Assembly: GCF_002903145.1 (NCBI RefSeq)
Contig: NZ_PPDJ01000002.1
Location: 248,001 to 312,000 of the forward strand
DNA length: 64,000 nucleotides
From: Halobacteriovorax sp. DA5
Lineage (GTDB): Bacteria > Bdellovibrionota > Bacteriovoracia > Bacteriovoracales > Bacteriovoracaceae
Reading direction: 5' to 3'
Below are positions 1 through 8,128 of the stretch, in pieces (positions within the stretch are counted from its first letter, which is position 1; each line of letters starts with the position of its first letter). The translations under genes and the position numbers were made by a program. The notes below the pieces were generated by a model. That model made no database searches. It saw nothing but the letters and a program-made list of their open reading frames with translations, and had not been told where the DNA came from.

Positions 1-175
1 CTTCTAGTGTCGTTAGACCTAGTTCGTTTAACATCTGTTTAATTTCTTCATCACTTGCACTGATATAATTCTTTGCAAGTTCACGATTAAGATCACCAGA
101 GTTTACTTTTAAATTTCTTGGGTCAAAACCAAGTTTCTCAATAGTTGAGTTTGATACGTCTTGTGTGTGTGACAT
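1..175 (-). CDS. N-terminal part of an unidentified protein, cut by the window edge
   Basis: An open frame of 58 codons runs on the minus strand from an ATG at 175-173 off the left edge. The start has a GGAG-type ribosome binding site about six bases upstream. The peptide begins MSHTQDVSNSTIEKLGF and contains SDEEIKQMLNELGLTTLE, which loosely recalls the opening helix of glycine dehydrogenase (GcvP). That resemblance is too weak to name it, and the N-terminal extension is longer than in typical GcvP. It is divergent from the methyltransferase gene that follows. Confidence 0.6.
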   Translation of the reverse strand, partial: MSHTQDVSNSTIEKLGFDPRNLKVNSGDLNRELAKNYISASDEEIKQMLNELGLTTLE

Positions 176-278
176 CTGTTCTCCGTGTGTGTTATATCTA
201 GATAAATTAATTCTAAAGTATGTATTTACGAAAAGTATATATAGCATAGAAAAAACTGGCCATCTACTTGATTTTAAT

Positions 279-1115
279 ATGAATGAGACTTCACTAATGA
301 CTAATATTGATATTGTAATTGACTGCGCGCAAGAAGAAGATTTAAAAACAGAATCTCTGAATCAAGCGCTGCGCAACTATTTGCAGAAGCTCTCTTCTCA
401 TAAATTGACTTATCAATTGCACATGACAGGAGAATCCTTAGAAGGGGTTTATTTAGTTTGGAAAGATGATGAGTTGTACTTATTTGATCCGGCCCGAGAT
501 TCTTCATTGAAGCTTGATTGGGCAGCTGATTTACAAACTCATCTAAAAAGGAATTATGCTGTAACAAAAGAGCCTCTTTTTCGTGCCCTAAAACTGAAAG
601 GTGGTGACATCGAGCATAATAAAGTTGTTGATGCAACCCTAGGTACAGGTAAAGACGCTTGCTTACTTTTAAGCTTTGGCTGTCATCTCGATTGTTTTGA
701 AAGAAATCCCTATGTTTTTGGACTTGCTCTTTGGGCGTATGAGAAGGCCATAAGTTTTGAAAATGAAAAGATTTCTAATATTTTCAAAAAATATATGAGC
801 ATCAGCTATGGTCAAGCAACTTTGGCCGATACGGGAAGTGATTTTAAGCGATGCTTTTACGATCCCATGTATGAAATGACAAAATCCAAGGCCAAGAGTG
901 CGCTTAGTCGCAAGGAAATGGAAGTCTTTAAGGACTTAGTAGGTAAAGATACTGATCAGGATCTATACCTATGGTCTTTGTGTACCAAATTTCCTTTAGT
1001 TTGCTTAAAGAGGCCAATTAAAGCAAATGAGGTACAAATTCCTACTGATTGTAAGCATCAAAGAGTCGTCTACAGCGGTAAATCGACACGTTATGAGCGC
1101 TACTTTCTTCCTTAA
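279..1115 (+). CDS. rsmJ: RsmJ-like 16S rRNA (guanine-N2) methyltransferase
   Basis: Probable SAM-dependent methyltransferase of the RsmJ (DUF548) family, which methylates G1516 of 16S rRNA in E. coli. The SAM-binding loop reads VVDATLGTGKDA near residue 116, followed by an acidic residue in FERNP as in RsmJ. The catalytic-type motif FYDPMY lies near residue 192, and the conserved KSALSRKEMEVF and CLKRP segments follow. The frame stays open upstream to 165, but that would overlap the divergent gene's start, and the family is about 250 residues long. I therefore prefer the ATG at 279 (278 residues); the ATG at 297 is an alternative. Neither start has a strong ribosome binding site. The first 100 residues are poorly conserved relative to the E. 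coli enzyme. Confidence 0.8.
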   Translation: MNETSLMTNIDIVIDCAQEEDLKTESLNQALRNYLQKLSSHKLTYQLHMTGESLEGVYLVWKDDELYLFDPARDSSLKLDWAADLQTHLKRNYAVTKEPLFRALKLKGGDIEHNKVVDATLGTGKDACLLLSFGCHLDCFERNPYVFGLALWAYEKAISFENEKISNIFKKYMSISYGQATLADTGSDFKRCFYDPMYEMTKSKAKSALSRKEMEVFKDLVGKDTDQDLYLWSLCTKFPLVCLKRPIKANEVQIPTDCKHQRVVYSGKSTRYERYFLP

Positions 1116-1201
1116 TATTCTTAAGAAAACATAGTCTTTTAATAAAGTTATTGTTATTATTTCAAGCGTTTAGTAACTCAAACTCAAATTAAAGGAATTT
1201 C

Positions 1202-1978
1202 ATGGATATCGTTATTTCTCCAGCGAAGAAACTTAATTTTGATCACTCAGATATCACTGTTGCTCAAGATGTAAATCTAGAGAAACCTACGTTCATAAAA
1301 GAGGCCACTGAGCTTGCTACTAAGATGGCAAATTTTGAAAGTGAAGATTTATCTAAAATGATGAAGCTTTCAAAGGCCTTGGCCGATTTGAATGTTGATC
1401 GTTTTAATAATTTTAAGAAAACAAATGATCTTGGCGCTGCAATTTTTAGTTTTGCAGGAGATACATATCAAGGCCTAAATGCGGGTGAGCTTAAAAAGAG
1501 TGAGTTAAACTATGCTCAAAAACACTTAAAGATTCTTTCTGGCCTCTATGGTGTTCTTGCTCCATTTGATGAGTTACGTGCTTATCGTTTAGAGATGGGA
1601 ACTCGTATTAATGGCCAAGGTCTAACAAATCTTTATAATTTTTGGGGCGAAAAAATTGTTGAAAAAATTAATGAAGATGCAAAAGCGAATAAGTCTAAGT
1701 ATCTTGTAAACCTCGCTTCAGAGGAATACTTCAAGAGTGTTAAAAAAGACAAACTCGTACCTGAGCTTGTTAATGTGCGCTTCTTAGATTTTAAGAATGG
1801 CCAATATAAGGTTATTTCTTTCAATGCTAAAAGAGCACGCGGTATGATGGCACGCTTTATTATTGAAAATAAAATTAAGGATATTGAAGGCCTTAAAAAC
1901 TTTGATGTTGCTGGCTACAAGTATGCTGATTTTGATGAAGTAAATAATGAACTTATTTTTAAAAGAAAAGAGTCTTAA
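1202..1978 (+). CDS. yaaA: YaaA family peroxide-stress protein
   Basis: This 258-residue cytosolic protein matches the YaaA (DUF328) family along its full length, including the opening DIVISPAKKLNF and the segments LYGVLAPFDELRAYRLEMG, NLASEEYFKSV and FNAKRARGMMARF. In E. coli YaaA limits damage from hydrogen peroxide by lowering free iron and binds DNA; its biochemical activity is not settled. The ATG at 1202 has an AAAGGA ribosome binding site. The next gene follows after 16 bases with its own site, so they are probably cotranscribed. Length is normal for the family. Confidence 0.93.
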   Translation: MDIVISPAKKLNFDHSDITVAQDVNLEKPTFIKEATELATKMANFESEDLSKMMKLSKALADLNVDRFNNFKKTNDLGAAIFSFAGDTYQGLNAGELKKSELNYAQKHLKILSGLYGVLAPFDELRAYRLEMGTRINGQGLTNLYNFWGEKIVEKINEDAKANKSKYLVNLASEEYFKSVKKDKLVPELVNVRFLDFKNGQYKVISFNAKRARGMMARFIIENKIKDIEGLKNFDVAGYKYADFDEVNNELIFKRKES

Positions 1979-1994
1979 ATATAAAGGATTAAGT

Positions 1995-2993
1995 ATGAAG
2001 AAGTATGATGTGTACGGAATGGGAAATGCCCTTGTTGATATGGAATTTAAAGTTTCTGATGAATTCCTAAACGACCACCTAATTGAAAAAGGCCTAATGA
2101 CTCTTGTTGAGAAAGAAAGACAAGATCACCTTCTTAATTCTCTTAGAGGAAGTAATGTTGGTCATTCTCGTGCTTGTGGGGGATCTGCTGCAAATACGAT
2201 TATTGGTGCTACTCAACTTGGTGCTAAAACTTTCTACTCATGTAAAGTTGCACAAGATGAAACAGGAGAGTTCTATAAGAATGACCTGCTTGCAAATGGT
2301 GTTAAGTCTAATATTGAACAAGGTCTATATGATGGTGAAACAGGTAAGTGTCTTGTCATGATCTCTGAAGATGCAGAAAGAACTATGAATACTTTTCTTG
2401 GAACGACTGCAACATATTCAGATGAACAACTTGATCTTGCCGCTCTAGGCGACAGTAAGTGGCTTTATATGGAAGGTTATCTTGTAACTGGTGCGGCGGG
2501 AATTGCTGCCTGTCAAACGGCCAGAGATTTTGCAAGAAAGAATGATGTTAAAGTTGCATTAACATTTTCTGATCCTGGTATTGTAGGCTTCTTTAAAGAT
2601 GGCTTCAAGCAAATGATTGGTGATGATAAGTTGGATCTTCTTTTCTGTAACGAGGAAGAAGCAAAATCATTTACTGGAATGGATTCAGTTGAGAAAGCAT
2701 TTGAAGCGCTAAAGAATATTTCACATTCTTTTGCAATTACTGCTGGCTCAAAAGGAGCTTTCCTTTATAATGGTTCAGAGCAAATTAATGTTTCAGCTCC
2801 AAAGGTTTCTGCTGTTGATACTAACGGTGCAGGAGACTTATTTGCAGGTGCATTCCTTTACGGGATTACTAATGGACTAGACTTTAGCGCTGCAGGAAAA
2901 CTTGCATGTGCGTGTTCTGCAAAGCTTGTAACACAATACGGGCCAAGATTAGAAAAAGAACAAACTCATTCTATTTTAAAAGAAGTTTTATAA
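1995..2993 (+). CDS. PfkB-family carbohydrate/adenosine kinase
   Basis: A ribokinase-fold kinase of 332 residues. The PfkB signatures are present: the glycine-rich GGSAANTIIGATQLG near residue 60, and DTNGAGDLFAGAF near residue 274, whose aspartate is the catalytic base and whose GAGD forms the anion hole. The opening YDVYGMGNALVDMEF resembles bacterial adenosine kinase-like members, so a nucleoside such as adenosine is the likely substrate, but the sequence alone does not settle this. The frame is open from 1947, overlapping yaaA. The ATG at 1995 has a clear AAAGGATTAAGT ribosome binding site and gives the normal N-terminus. It sits between yaaA and asnS in an apparent operon. Confidence 0.9.
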   Translation: MKKYDVYGMGNALVDMEFKVSDEFLNDHLIEKGLMTLVEKERQDHLLNSLRGSNVGHSRACGGSAANTIIGATQLGAKTFYSCKVAQDETGEFYKNDLLANGVKSNIEQGLYDGETGKCLVMISEDAERTMNTFLGTTATYSDEQLDLAALGDSKWLYMEGYLVTGAAGIAACQTARDFARKNDVKVALTFSDPGIVGFFKDGFKQMIGDDKLDLLFCNEEEAKSFTGMDSVEKAFEALKNISHSFAITAGSKGAFLYNGSEQINVSAPKVSAVDTNGAGDLFAGAFLYGITNGLDFSAAGKLACACSAKLVTQYGPRLEKEQTHSILKEVL

Positions 2994-3005
2994 GAAGGTA
3001 TTTAA

Positions 3006-4418
3006 ATGACACAATTAAAGCGCATCGAACTTAAGCAATTATTTGATCAGGCATCTGACTTTATCGGCTCTGTTGTAACTGTTAAAGGATGGGTACGTTC
3101 GGTAAGAAAATCAAAAGCATTTTCTTTTATTGTTTTAAATGACGGATCTTCTCAGGATCTACTACAAATTGTAGCTGATGGTGGTATCGAAAATTATGAG
3201 GCCCTTTCGACTATGTTAACTGGTACTTGTGTATCAATTACTGGAAAGGTTGTTGAGTCTCAAGGTAAGGGGCAGACAATTGAGATGCAGGCGACAACTG
3301 GTACTGTAATTGGTGCAGTTGATGATTCTTATCCTCTACAAAAGAAAGGTACTTCACTTGAACACTTAAGAGATATTGCTCACTTAAGAGTTAGAACAAA
3401 TCTATTTGGAGCAGTTTTTCGTGTTCGTCACGCACTTGCTATGGCAACTCACAAGTTCTTTGATGATAAAGGTTTCTTCTACCTAAACTCACCAATTATC
3501 ACTGCAGTTGACGGTGAAGGTGCTGGAGAAATGTTTAATGTTTCAACGCTTGATAAGCACAATCCTCCAAAAACGGATAAGGGTGAAGTTGACTTCGCTA
3601 AAGATTACTTTGGTAAAGATGTTTCACTATGTGTAACTGGACAACTAGAAGGCGAGTGTCACGCATTAGGACTTGGAAAGGTTTATACTTTTGGTCCAAC
3701 GTTTAGATCTGAAAATTCAAATACTAAGCGCCACCTTGCGGAATTCTGGATGATTGAGCCAGAAGTTGCATTTGCTGACCTTGAGGATGTGGCCGAACTT
3801 GCTGCTGATTATATTAAGTATATGATCGAGTATGCCTTTACACATTGTCGTAAAGAACTTGAATTCCTTTATTCAATGCCATTTACTGATGTTGATAAGA
3901 ATCATTTTGAAACACTAGCGGCAGTTCGCGATAGTGAGTTTAAGAAAATTACTTATACTGAAGCAATTGAAATTCTATCTGCTTCAGGTGCAAAATTTGA
4001 ATTCCCGACAAATTGGGGAGAAGAGCTTCAAACTGAGCACGAGAAATATTTAACAGATGTACACTTTAAATCACCTGTTATTGTTACGGATTACCCAAAA
4101 GATTGTAAGGCCTTCTATATGAAGCAAAACGATGATGGGAAAACAGTTCGTGCGATGGACGTTTTAGTTCCAGGTATTGGTGAGCTTATTGGTGGATCTC
4201 AACGTGAGGAAGATCTTGATAAACTTACAAAGCGTATGGATGAGATGGGAATGGAGAAAGAAGGTTACTGGTGGTACCTAGAGCTTCGTAAATTTGGCTC
4301 GGCTCCTCACTCTGGATTTGGACTTGGTTTCGAGCGTGCAATTATGTACATCACAGGTATGAGCAATATCCGTGACGTTATTGCATTTCCAAGAACTCCA
4401 GGAAATTGTGACTTCTAA
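3006..4418 (+). CDS. asnS: asparaginyl-tRNA synthetase
   Basis: A class II aminoacyl-tRNA synthetase of 470 residues that charges tRNA-Asn. An N-terminal OB-fold anticodon-binding domain (about residues 18-105, VTVKGWVRSVRKSKAFSFI) precedes the catalytic core. Motif 2 (TFRSENSNTKRHLAEFWMIE) is near residue 231, and motif 3 (GFGLGFERAIMYITG) near residue 436 ends in the AsnRS-typical DVIAFPRTPGNCDF tail. Having asparagine-specific features rather than aspartate ones implies direct Asn charging. It starts 12 bases after the kinase gene with an AGAAGG ribosome binding site. Its last bases overlap the start of the next gene. Confidence 0.96.
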   Translation: MTQLKRIELKQLFDQASDFIGSVVTVKGWVRSVRKSKAFSFIVLNDGSSQDLLQIVADGGIENYEALSTMLTGTCVSITGKVVESQGKGQTIEMQATTGTVIGAVDDSYPLQKKGTSLEHLRDIAHLRVRTNLFGAVFRVRHALAMATHKFFDDKGFFYLNSPIITAVDGEGAGEMFNVSTLDKHNPPKTDKGEVDFAKDYFGKDVSLCVTGQLEGECHALGLGKVYTFGPTFRSENSNTKRHLAEFWMIEPEVAFADLEDVAELAADYIKYMIEYAFTHCRKELEFLYSMPFTDVDKNHFETLAAVRDSEFKKITYTEAIEILSASGAKFEFPTNWGEELQTEHEKYLTDVHFKSPVIVTDYPKDCKAFYMKQNDDGKTVRAMDVLVPGIGELIGGSQREEDLDKLTKRMDEMGMEKEGYWWYLELRKFGSAPHSGFGLGFERAIMYITGMSNIRDVIAFPRTPGNCDF

Positions 4419-5007
4419 GAATCGCGAAACGATTATATTTTTTCCGGGGCTTAATCAGGCCCCGGCATCTTTCATCTTTTCAAACCCAAATGTTAAATTT
4501 ATCTCACTTTCTTTCAACAAGAATTCTCGTCCTGATATTGGAAAGGATTTAGAGCGAATTAGAAAAGTATTTAAGGAAAATGGGCGATCTATTATCGTTG
4601 CTCATTCTTTGGCGGCCTTACTTATTGAGTGGTTAATTCAAAATGAGAATCTTGATATAAGAAATTGTAAAATTACTTACGTCGCCCCTGCGTTTTACCC
4701 ACGCAATTTACTTACTAAATTTGTTAAGGCATCAGCAAGGGGAGCGTTATCTCGTCTTCCTATCCCATCACTTGCGCCACTTAAGACTCGTGTTCGTTCC
4801 TATGTCGAACTTGGGGTTTACGCAGAGATTTTGGCCTTAAATGAGGGAGTTCTACTAAAGAGGATTAACGCTTCTGTTATAGTGGATAAGAGAGATGAGA
4901 TGCTTAATGTAAAATACTTGAAAGCTATCTCTGGGCTTGAAATAGTGAGGGAAAATCATTTCCCTCACCATCGTTGTTATACATCTTTAAAAAGAATTAT
5001 TGATTAG
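4408..5007 (+). CDS. small alpha/beta-hydrolase-like protein
   Basis: A protein of about 199 residues with a minimal alpha/beta hydrolase pattern: IIFFPGLNQAP (oxyanion region), IIVAHSLAALL with the nucleophile elbow serine, an aspartate in VDKRDEML, and a late histidine in ENHFPHH. The order Ser-Asp-His fits the fold; the substrate is unknown. I place the start at a GTG (4408), five bases after an AGGA inside the end of asnS, giving an 11-base overlap and likely translational coupling. An upstream ATG at 4372 is possible but has no ribosome binding site and would overlap asnS by 47 bases. It ends in an 11-base convergent overlap with ricT. Confidence 0.75.
   Translation: MTSKNRETIIFFPGLNQAPASFIFSNPNVKFISLSFNKNSRPDIGKDLERIRKVFKENGRSIIVAHSLAALLIEWLIQNENLDIRNCKITYVAPAFYPRNLLTKFVKASARGALSRLPIPSLAPLKTRVRSYVELGVYAEILALNEGVLLKRINASVIVDKRDEMLNVKYLKAISGLEIVRENHFPHHRCYTSLKRIID
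4945..4968 (+). repeat. perfect 10-bp hairpin inside the hydrolase gene end
   Basis: GTGAGGGAAA at 4945-4954 and its exact complement at 4959-4968 enclose a 4-base loop, 39 bases before the hydrolase stop codon. No T-run follows on either strand, so it is not a standard intrinsic terminator. It may slow or protect the transcript end between these convergent genes, or it may be coincidental. Confidence 0.45.
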
Positions 5008-6475
5008 ATTTTGTTTCCGTATTCTTTGGTTTATCACCAGAAGGCTTACGGAAGTTTCCGCTTTTTGATTTATTGCGGTTCCTATTGCGATTGCGATTCT
5101 TGTTTTGTGACTTATTTTGGCCATCTTCAGATTGTGCATTTTTATCCTGAGGCCTTCTGTTTCTAGGCCTATCATCACTATCTTTGTCACCTTTTTCATT
5201 TCTATTTGTTGGGCGACGCTTTGGACGATTGTTATTATGGCGCTTCTTTTCAATTTTTTGCTTTGGAATATTGTCCGATTCATCTTCAGTTGAATCTAAT
5301 GGAATCTTCTCAATGTCCTCGTCGTCACTATTATTTGATTCTTCTTCATCATCAAATAACTCGTGCGCATCTTCTTCAATATCATCGCTATCACTATCGT
5401 TATTTAGGCTCTTAAGGAAGGCCTGCTTTCTTAGACGTAGCTCTTCTTCTAACTCCTCAATTCCAATAATTGTCGAAGTTTCTTTTGTGATTGATCTAAA
5501 TTCAGTAGGGAAGCTCCATTCTTTAGGTGGACGACAACGTTTTTTATCAAATTGATTCTTATAATAGCGACGGATATAGCCTCTATCAGTTAACATTTCA
5601 AATTGTTCTAATAGAATATGAAGCTTTAAAACCTTTCCGATATCACCATTCTTAGTGCGGATATAAGATCCTTCTCCTGGAAGGAATTCTCTCTTATTTG
5701 TGTAAACATCATCTTCGTATTTGATACAACACTTAACTTGTCCACAAACACCATTAATTTTTGAAGGAATAAGGGCAAGGTTTTGATTCTTTGCCATTTT
5801 TATGGATACGTTTCCGTAATTTGTTAAGAAGTATGAACAACAAGTTTGAAGTCCACAAGCTCCTGTTGCTCCAAGTGCCGCGGCACGATCTCTTACTGAG
5901 ATTTGGCGAAGCTCGATCCTCATCTTAATCTCTGACACAAGGTCTTTTACAAGATTTCTAAAGTCTACACGCTCTGGAGCAGTGAAGTAGAATACGGCCT
6001 TTTTTCCAAACTGAATAAACTCAACGTGTGTTAAGTTCATATTTAGATTGTACTTTTCAATGAGGCGAAGGCAGATGATTTCGGCCTCGTTCTCTTTTTT
6101 CAAATAACTCTTTTGTTCGTCGATATCTTCCTGAGTTGCAACTTTCGAAATTGAACGAATAGGGAGCATCGACTTGTCGAATGTGACTTCGTATGGGAAA
6201 GAGTTGATATAACCAACAGTCATTCCTCTGTCACTCATTGCTATTACTTTTTGTCCGTAAGTGAATTTTCTCTTACCTAGTAAGAAAGGCTGACTTTTAG
6301 CATTTCCTGGGAAGCGAACTCTTACCATTGTAAGTGTTTGACCTTCTTCGAATTTACCATCTTGCTCTTTAGCAAGTTTATCATCATGCTTGTTGAATTT
6401 ATTTACTTTCTTCTTACCACCTGACTTATCATTGTCATGTGATTCAGATATATCTTGCTGATCTTGGTTCGTCAT
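4997..6475 (-). CDS. ricT: PSP1/RicT-like regulatory protein with long charged tail
   Basis: A 492-residue protein whose central part (about residues 45-330) matches the PSP1 C-terminal domain family, including B. subtilis RicT (YaaT). It has the two cysteine clusters that ligate iron-sulfur clusters in the Ric complex: ACGLQTCC near residue 209 and VCGQVKCCIKYE near residue 246. In Bacillus the Ric proteins modulate RNase Y maturation of mRNAs. RicA and RicF partners are not in this window. From about residue 345 the protein becomes low complexity: first acidic (many D/E/S), then rich in R, N, K and Q, resembling an RNA-binding tail and absent from typical RicT. The N-terminal 45 residues are also charged. 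It follows holB by 72 bases, the same gene order as in Firmicutes. Confidence 0.85.
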   Translation of the reverse strand: MTNQDQQDISESHDNDKSGGKKKVNKFNKHDDKLAKEQDGKFEEGQTLTMVRVRFPGNAKSQPFLLGKRKFTYGQKVIAMSDRGMTVGYINSFPYEVTFDKSMLPIRSISKVATQEDIDEQKSYLKKENEAEIICLRLIEKYNLNMNLTHVEFIQFGKKAVFYFTAPERVDFRNLVKDLVSEIKMRIELRQISVRDRAAALGATGACGLQTCCSYFLTNYGNVSIKMAKNQNLALIPSKINGVCGQVKCCIKYEDDVYTNKREFLPGEGSYIRTKNGDIGKVLKLHILLEQFEMLTDRGYIRRYYKNQFDKKRCRPPKEWSFPTEFRSITKETSTIIGIEELEEELRLRKQAFLKSLNNDSDSDDIEEDAHELFDDEEESNNSDDEDIEKIPLDSTEDESDNIPKQKIEKKRHNNNRPKRRPTNRNEKGDKDSDDRPRNRRPQDKNAQSEDGQNKSQNKNRNRNRNRNKSKSGNFRKPSGDKPKNTETKSNQ

Positions 6476-6547
6476 TTTGTCCCATCAATTTTTTTTGAGT
6501 AGCTTCAATTGTCGTATTATTGGTAGCTTATGTCTAGCCAAATTGCA

Positions 6548-7384
6548 TTAAATCACAAGTTGAAGTAGACGTGCTAGTCGTGATTTAGATGAACCATTAA
6601 ATGGAATTTCAAAAGTTGAGGCCTTTGTCGCATCTAGACAGCTTTGAGCATCATCGAAGCTATAGTTATTGCTCTGATTCATATGTGAGGCCACTAAGTG
6701 ATGTATATTTGCTTCTCTGCTTGGTTCTTCTTTAATTAGGTCTCTTAACTCATCTAGTTGAAGGTTATTTGGCCTGATCGTTGATAGAGTTTTGGCCAAC
6801 GCTTCATCCTCACATTCTTCTGTGATGAAATCAGAAAAGCTCATATTCGTTCTACGCTCAATACTACTATGATCGTGAGAGACAATGTTGATTTTGATTG
6901 TTCTTGAATCAATTGTAGCAAGAGTCTTTTCGTCATTTGATTTGATAAAGACGAAAATATGACCTTCTGGTGGCTCTTCAAGTGTTTTGAGTAGCTTATT
7001 TGCTAATATTTGAGTGATCTTTTGCGATTGTTTAAAAATCGTAAATGAATATTTAAGTTTCGAAGGTTTGAAACGGATGAAATTGAAGAATTCCTCAATA
7101 CTATCATCGCTAACTTTATAGGACTTCTGGTCTGTTGAGACAAAGAGAATATCCTCATGTCCACGCTCGAGAACTTCTTTGGCGTGAGCTGGCTCCCAAC
7201 CATTCTCATAGCAAAGAATATTTATTAGAAATTTATTGGCCCATTCTTGCAGAATTTCGTCTTTGGACGAAACTTCACGGTGGCCACCTGTATGAAGAGT
7301 GTAGAAGTGGGCCAATTTTTGCTCTTTGTAACGAGCAAAAAGCGCTTCAAATGGAATATCTTTAACTTTTGAAGAATTATCCAT
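6548..7384 (-). CDS. holB: DNA polymerase III delta-prime-like clamp-loader subunit
   Basis: A 278-residue protein resembling the delta-prime subunit of the clamp loader. The best evidence is ANKLLKTLEEPPEGHIFVFI near residue 140, a family hallmark, followed by an ATIDSRT segment equivalent to the SRC sensor motif. No Walker A motif is visible, which is common in delta-prime subunits. The N-terminus and the C-terminal third are diverged. I use the ATG at 7384: it overlaps the tmk stop (ATGGATAA), implying translational coupling, whereas the longer frame would need a TTG at 7408. Position directly after tmk and before ricT supports the call. Confidence 0.82.
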   Translation of the reverse strand: MDNSSKVKDIPFEALFARYKEQKLAHFYTLHTGGHREVSSKDEILQEWANKFLINILCYENGWEPAHAKEVLERGHEDILFVSTDQKSYKVSDDSIEEFFNFIRFKPSKLKYSFTIFKQSQKITQILANKLLKTLEEPPEGHIFVFIKSNDEKTLATIDSRTIKINIVSHDHSSIERRTNMSFSDFITEECEDEALAKTLSTIRPNNLQLDELRDLIKEEPSREANIHHLVASHMNQSNNYSFDDAQSCLDATKASTFEIPFNGSSKSRLARLLQLVI

Positions 7385-8060
7385 TAATAATCGTTTCAAT
7401 CTCTTCAATTAGTTTCTGAGTGACTGATTCAAGCTGTGCACTTCCATCGATTGTTGCAATACGATTAGGAAAGATCTGTGCACAATAATCATATCCTTCA
7501 ATCAGGTCTTGATGAAAACTATTGTCACGTGACTCAAAGTAGTCCTTTGGCATATTTCTTAAACGTTGTCTCTCTAGTGATTTTTCTAAATCAATTCTTA
7601 GGTAGAATGTTTTATGAGGGACAATATTTAATGGAAAGCTTGAGTGAATATTTAAGATATACTCTGGCCCTAGTTTTCTTGCCACTCCTTGATACGCAAT
7701 CGAGCTATCTAGGAATCTGTCACAAATTACTACTGTATTTGGTGAATCGAGCTCTTTCAAAATCAGTGCATGTAGATTTTGTGCACGAGCACTCGCAAAT
7801 AAATGTGCTTCTGCTGCAGGGTGAATATCTGTATTAGAAGTTAAAATGGCCTGTCTTAATTTTTCACCGAAAGCAGTTCCGCCTGGTTCGCGAATAACGA
7901 TAACGTTAAAGCCTTTATCTTCAAGGTAATCCTTGATTTTTACAATTTGTGTCGATTTTCCTGAGCCTTCAATTCCTTCAAAGCTGAAGAAGAATGATCC
8001 AGGGAAGGCCGCTTGGCGAAATACATTAGTTAGTTGCGTGATATCTTTAGTGTGTTCCAT
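7377..8060 (-). CDS. tmk: thymidylate kinase
   Basis: A 227-residue dTMP kinase that makes dTDP for DNA synthesis. The P-loop is in FEGIEGSGKSTQ near residue 31, the substrate-binding DRFLDSSIAYQG is near residue 118, and REPGGTAFGEKLR supplies the DRX-like arginine and TMP-binding segment. The LID region (RLRNMPKDYFE) is present. The first 20 residues are an extension relative to the E. coli enzyme. The ATG at 8060 lacks an obvious ribosome binding site. It is the first gene of the tmk-holB-ricT set. Confidence 0.94.
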   Translation of the reverse strand: MEHTKDITQLTNVFRQAAFPGSFFFSFEGIEGSGKSTQIVKIKDYLEDKGFNVIVIREPGGTAFGEKLRQAILTSNTDIHPAAEAHLFASARAQNLHALILKELDSPNTVVICDRFLDSSIAYQGVARKLGPEYILNIHSSFPLNIVPHKTFYLRIDLEKSLERQRLRNMPKDYFESRDNSFHQDLIEGYDYCAQIFPNRIATIDGSAQLESVTQKLIEEIETIING

Positions 8061-8128
8061 AACTTAAAAGTAACATAAACAATCAATTATTGACTACTTA
8101 TTCTTTCAATTTTTATGGAGACAACCTA

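Noticed and set aside
5184..5555. Ser-rich plus-strand open frames opposite ricT
   Set aside because: They mirror the low-complexity acidic tail of ricT on the other strand, with no ribosome binding site or conserved features.
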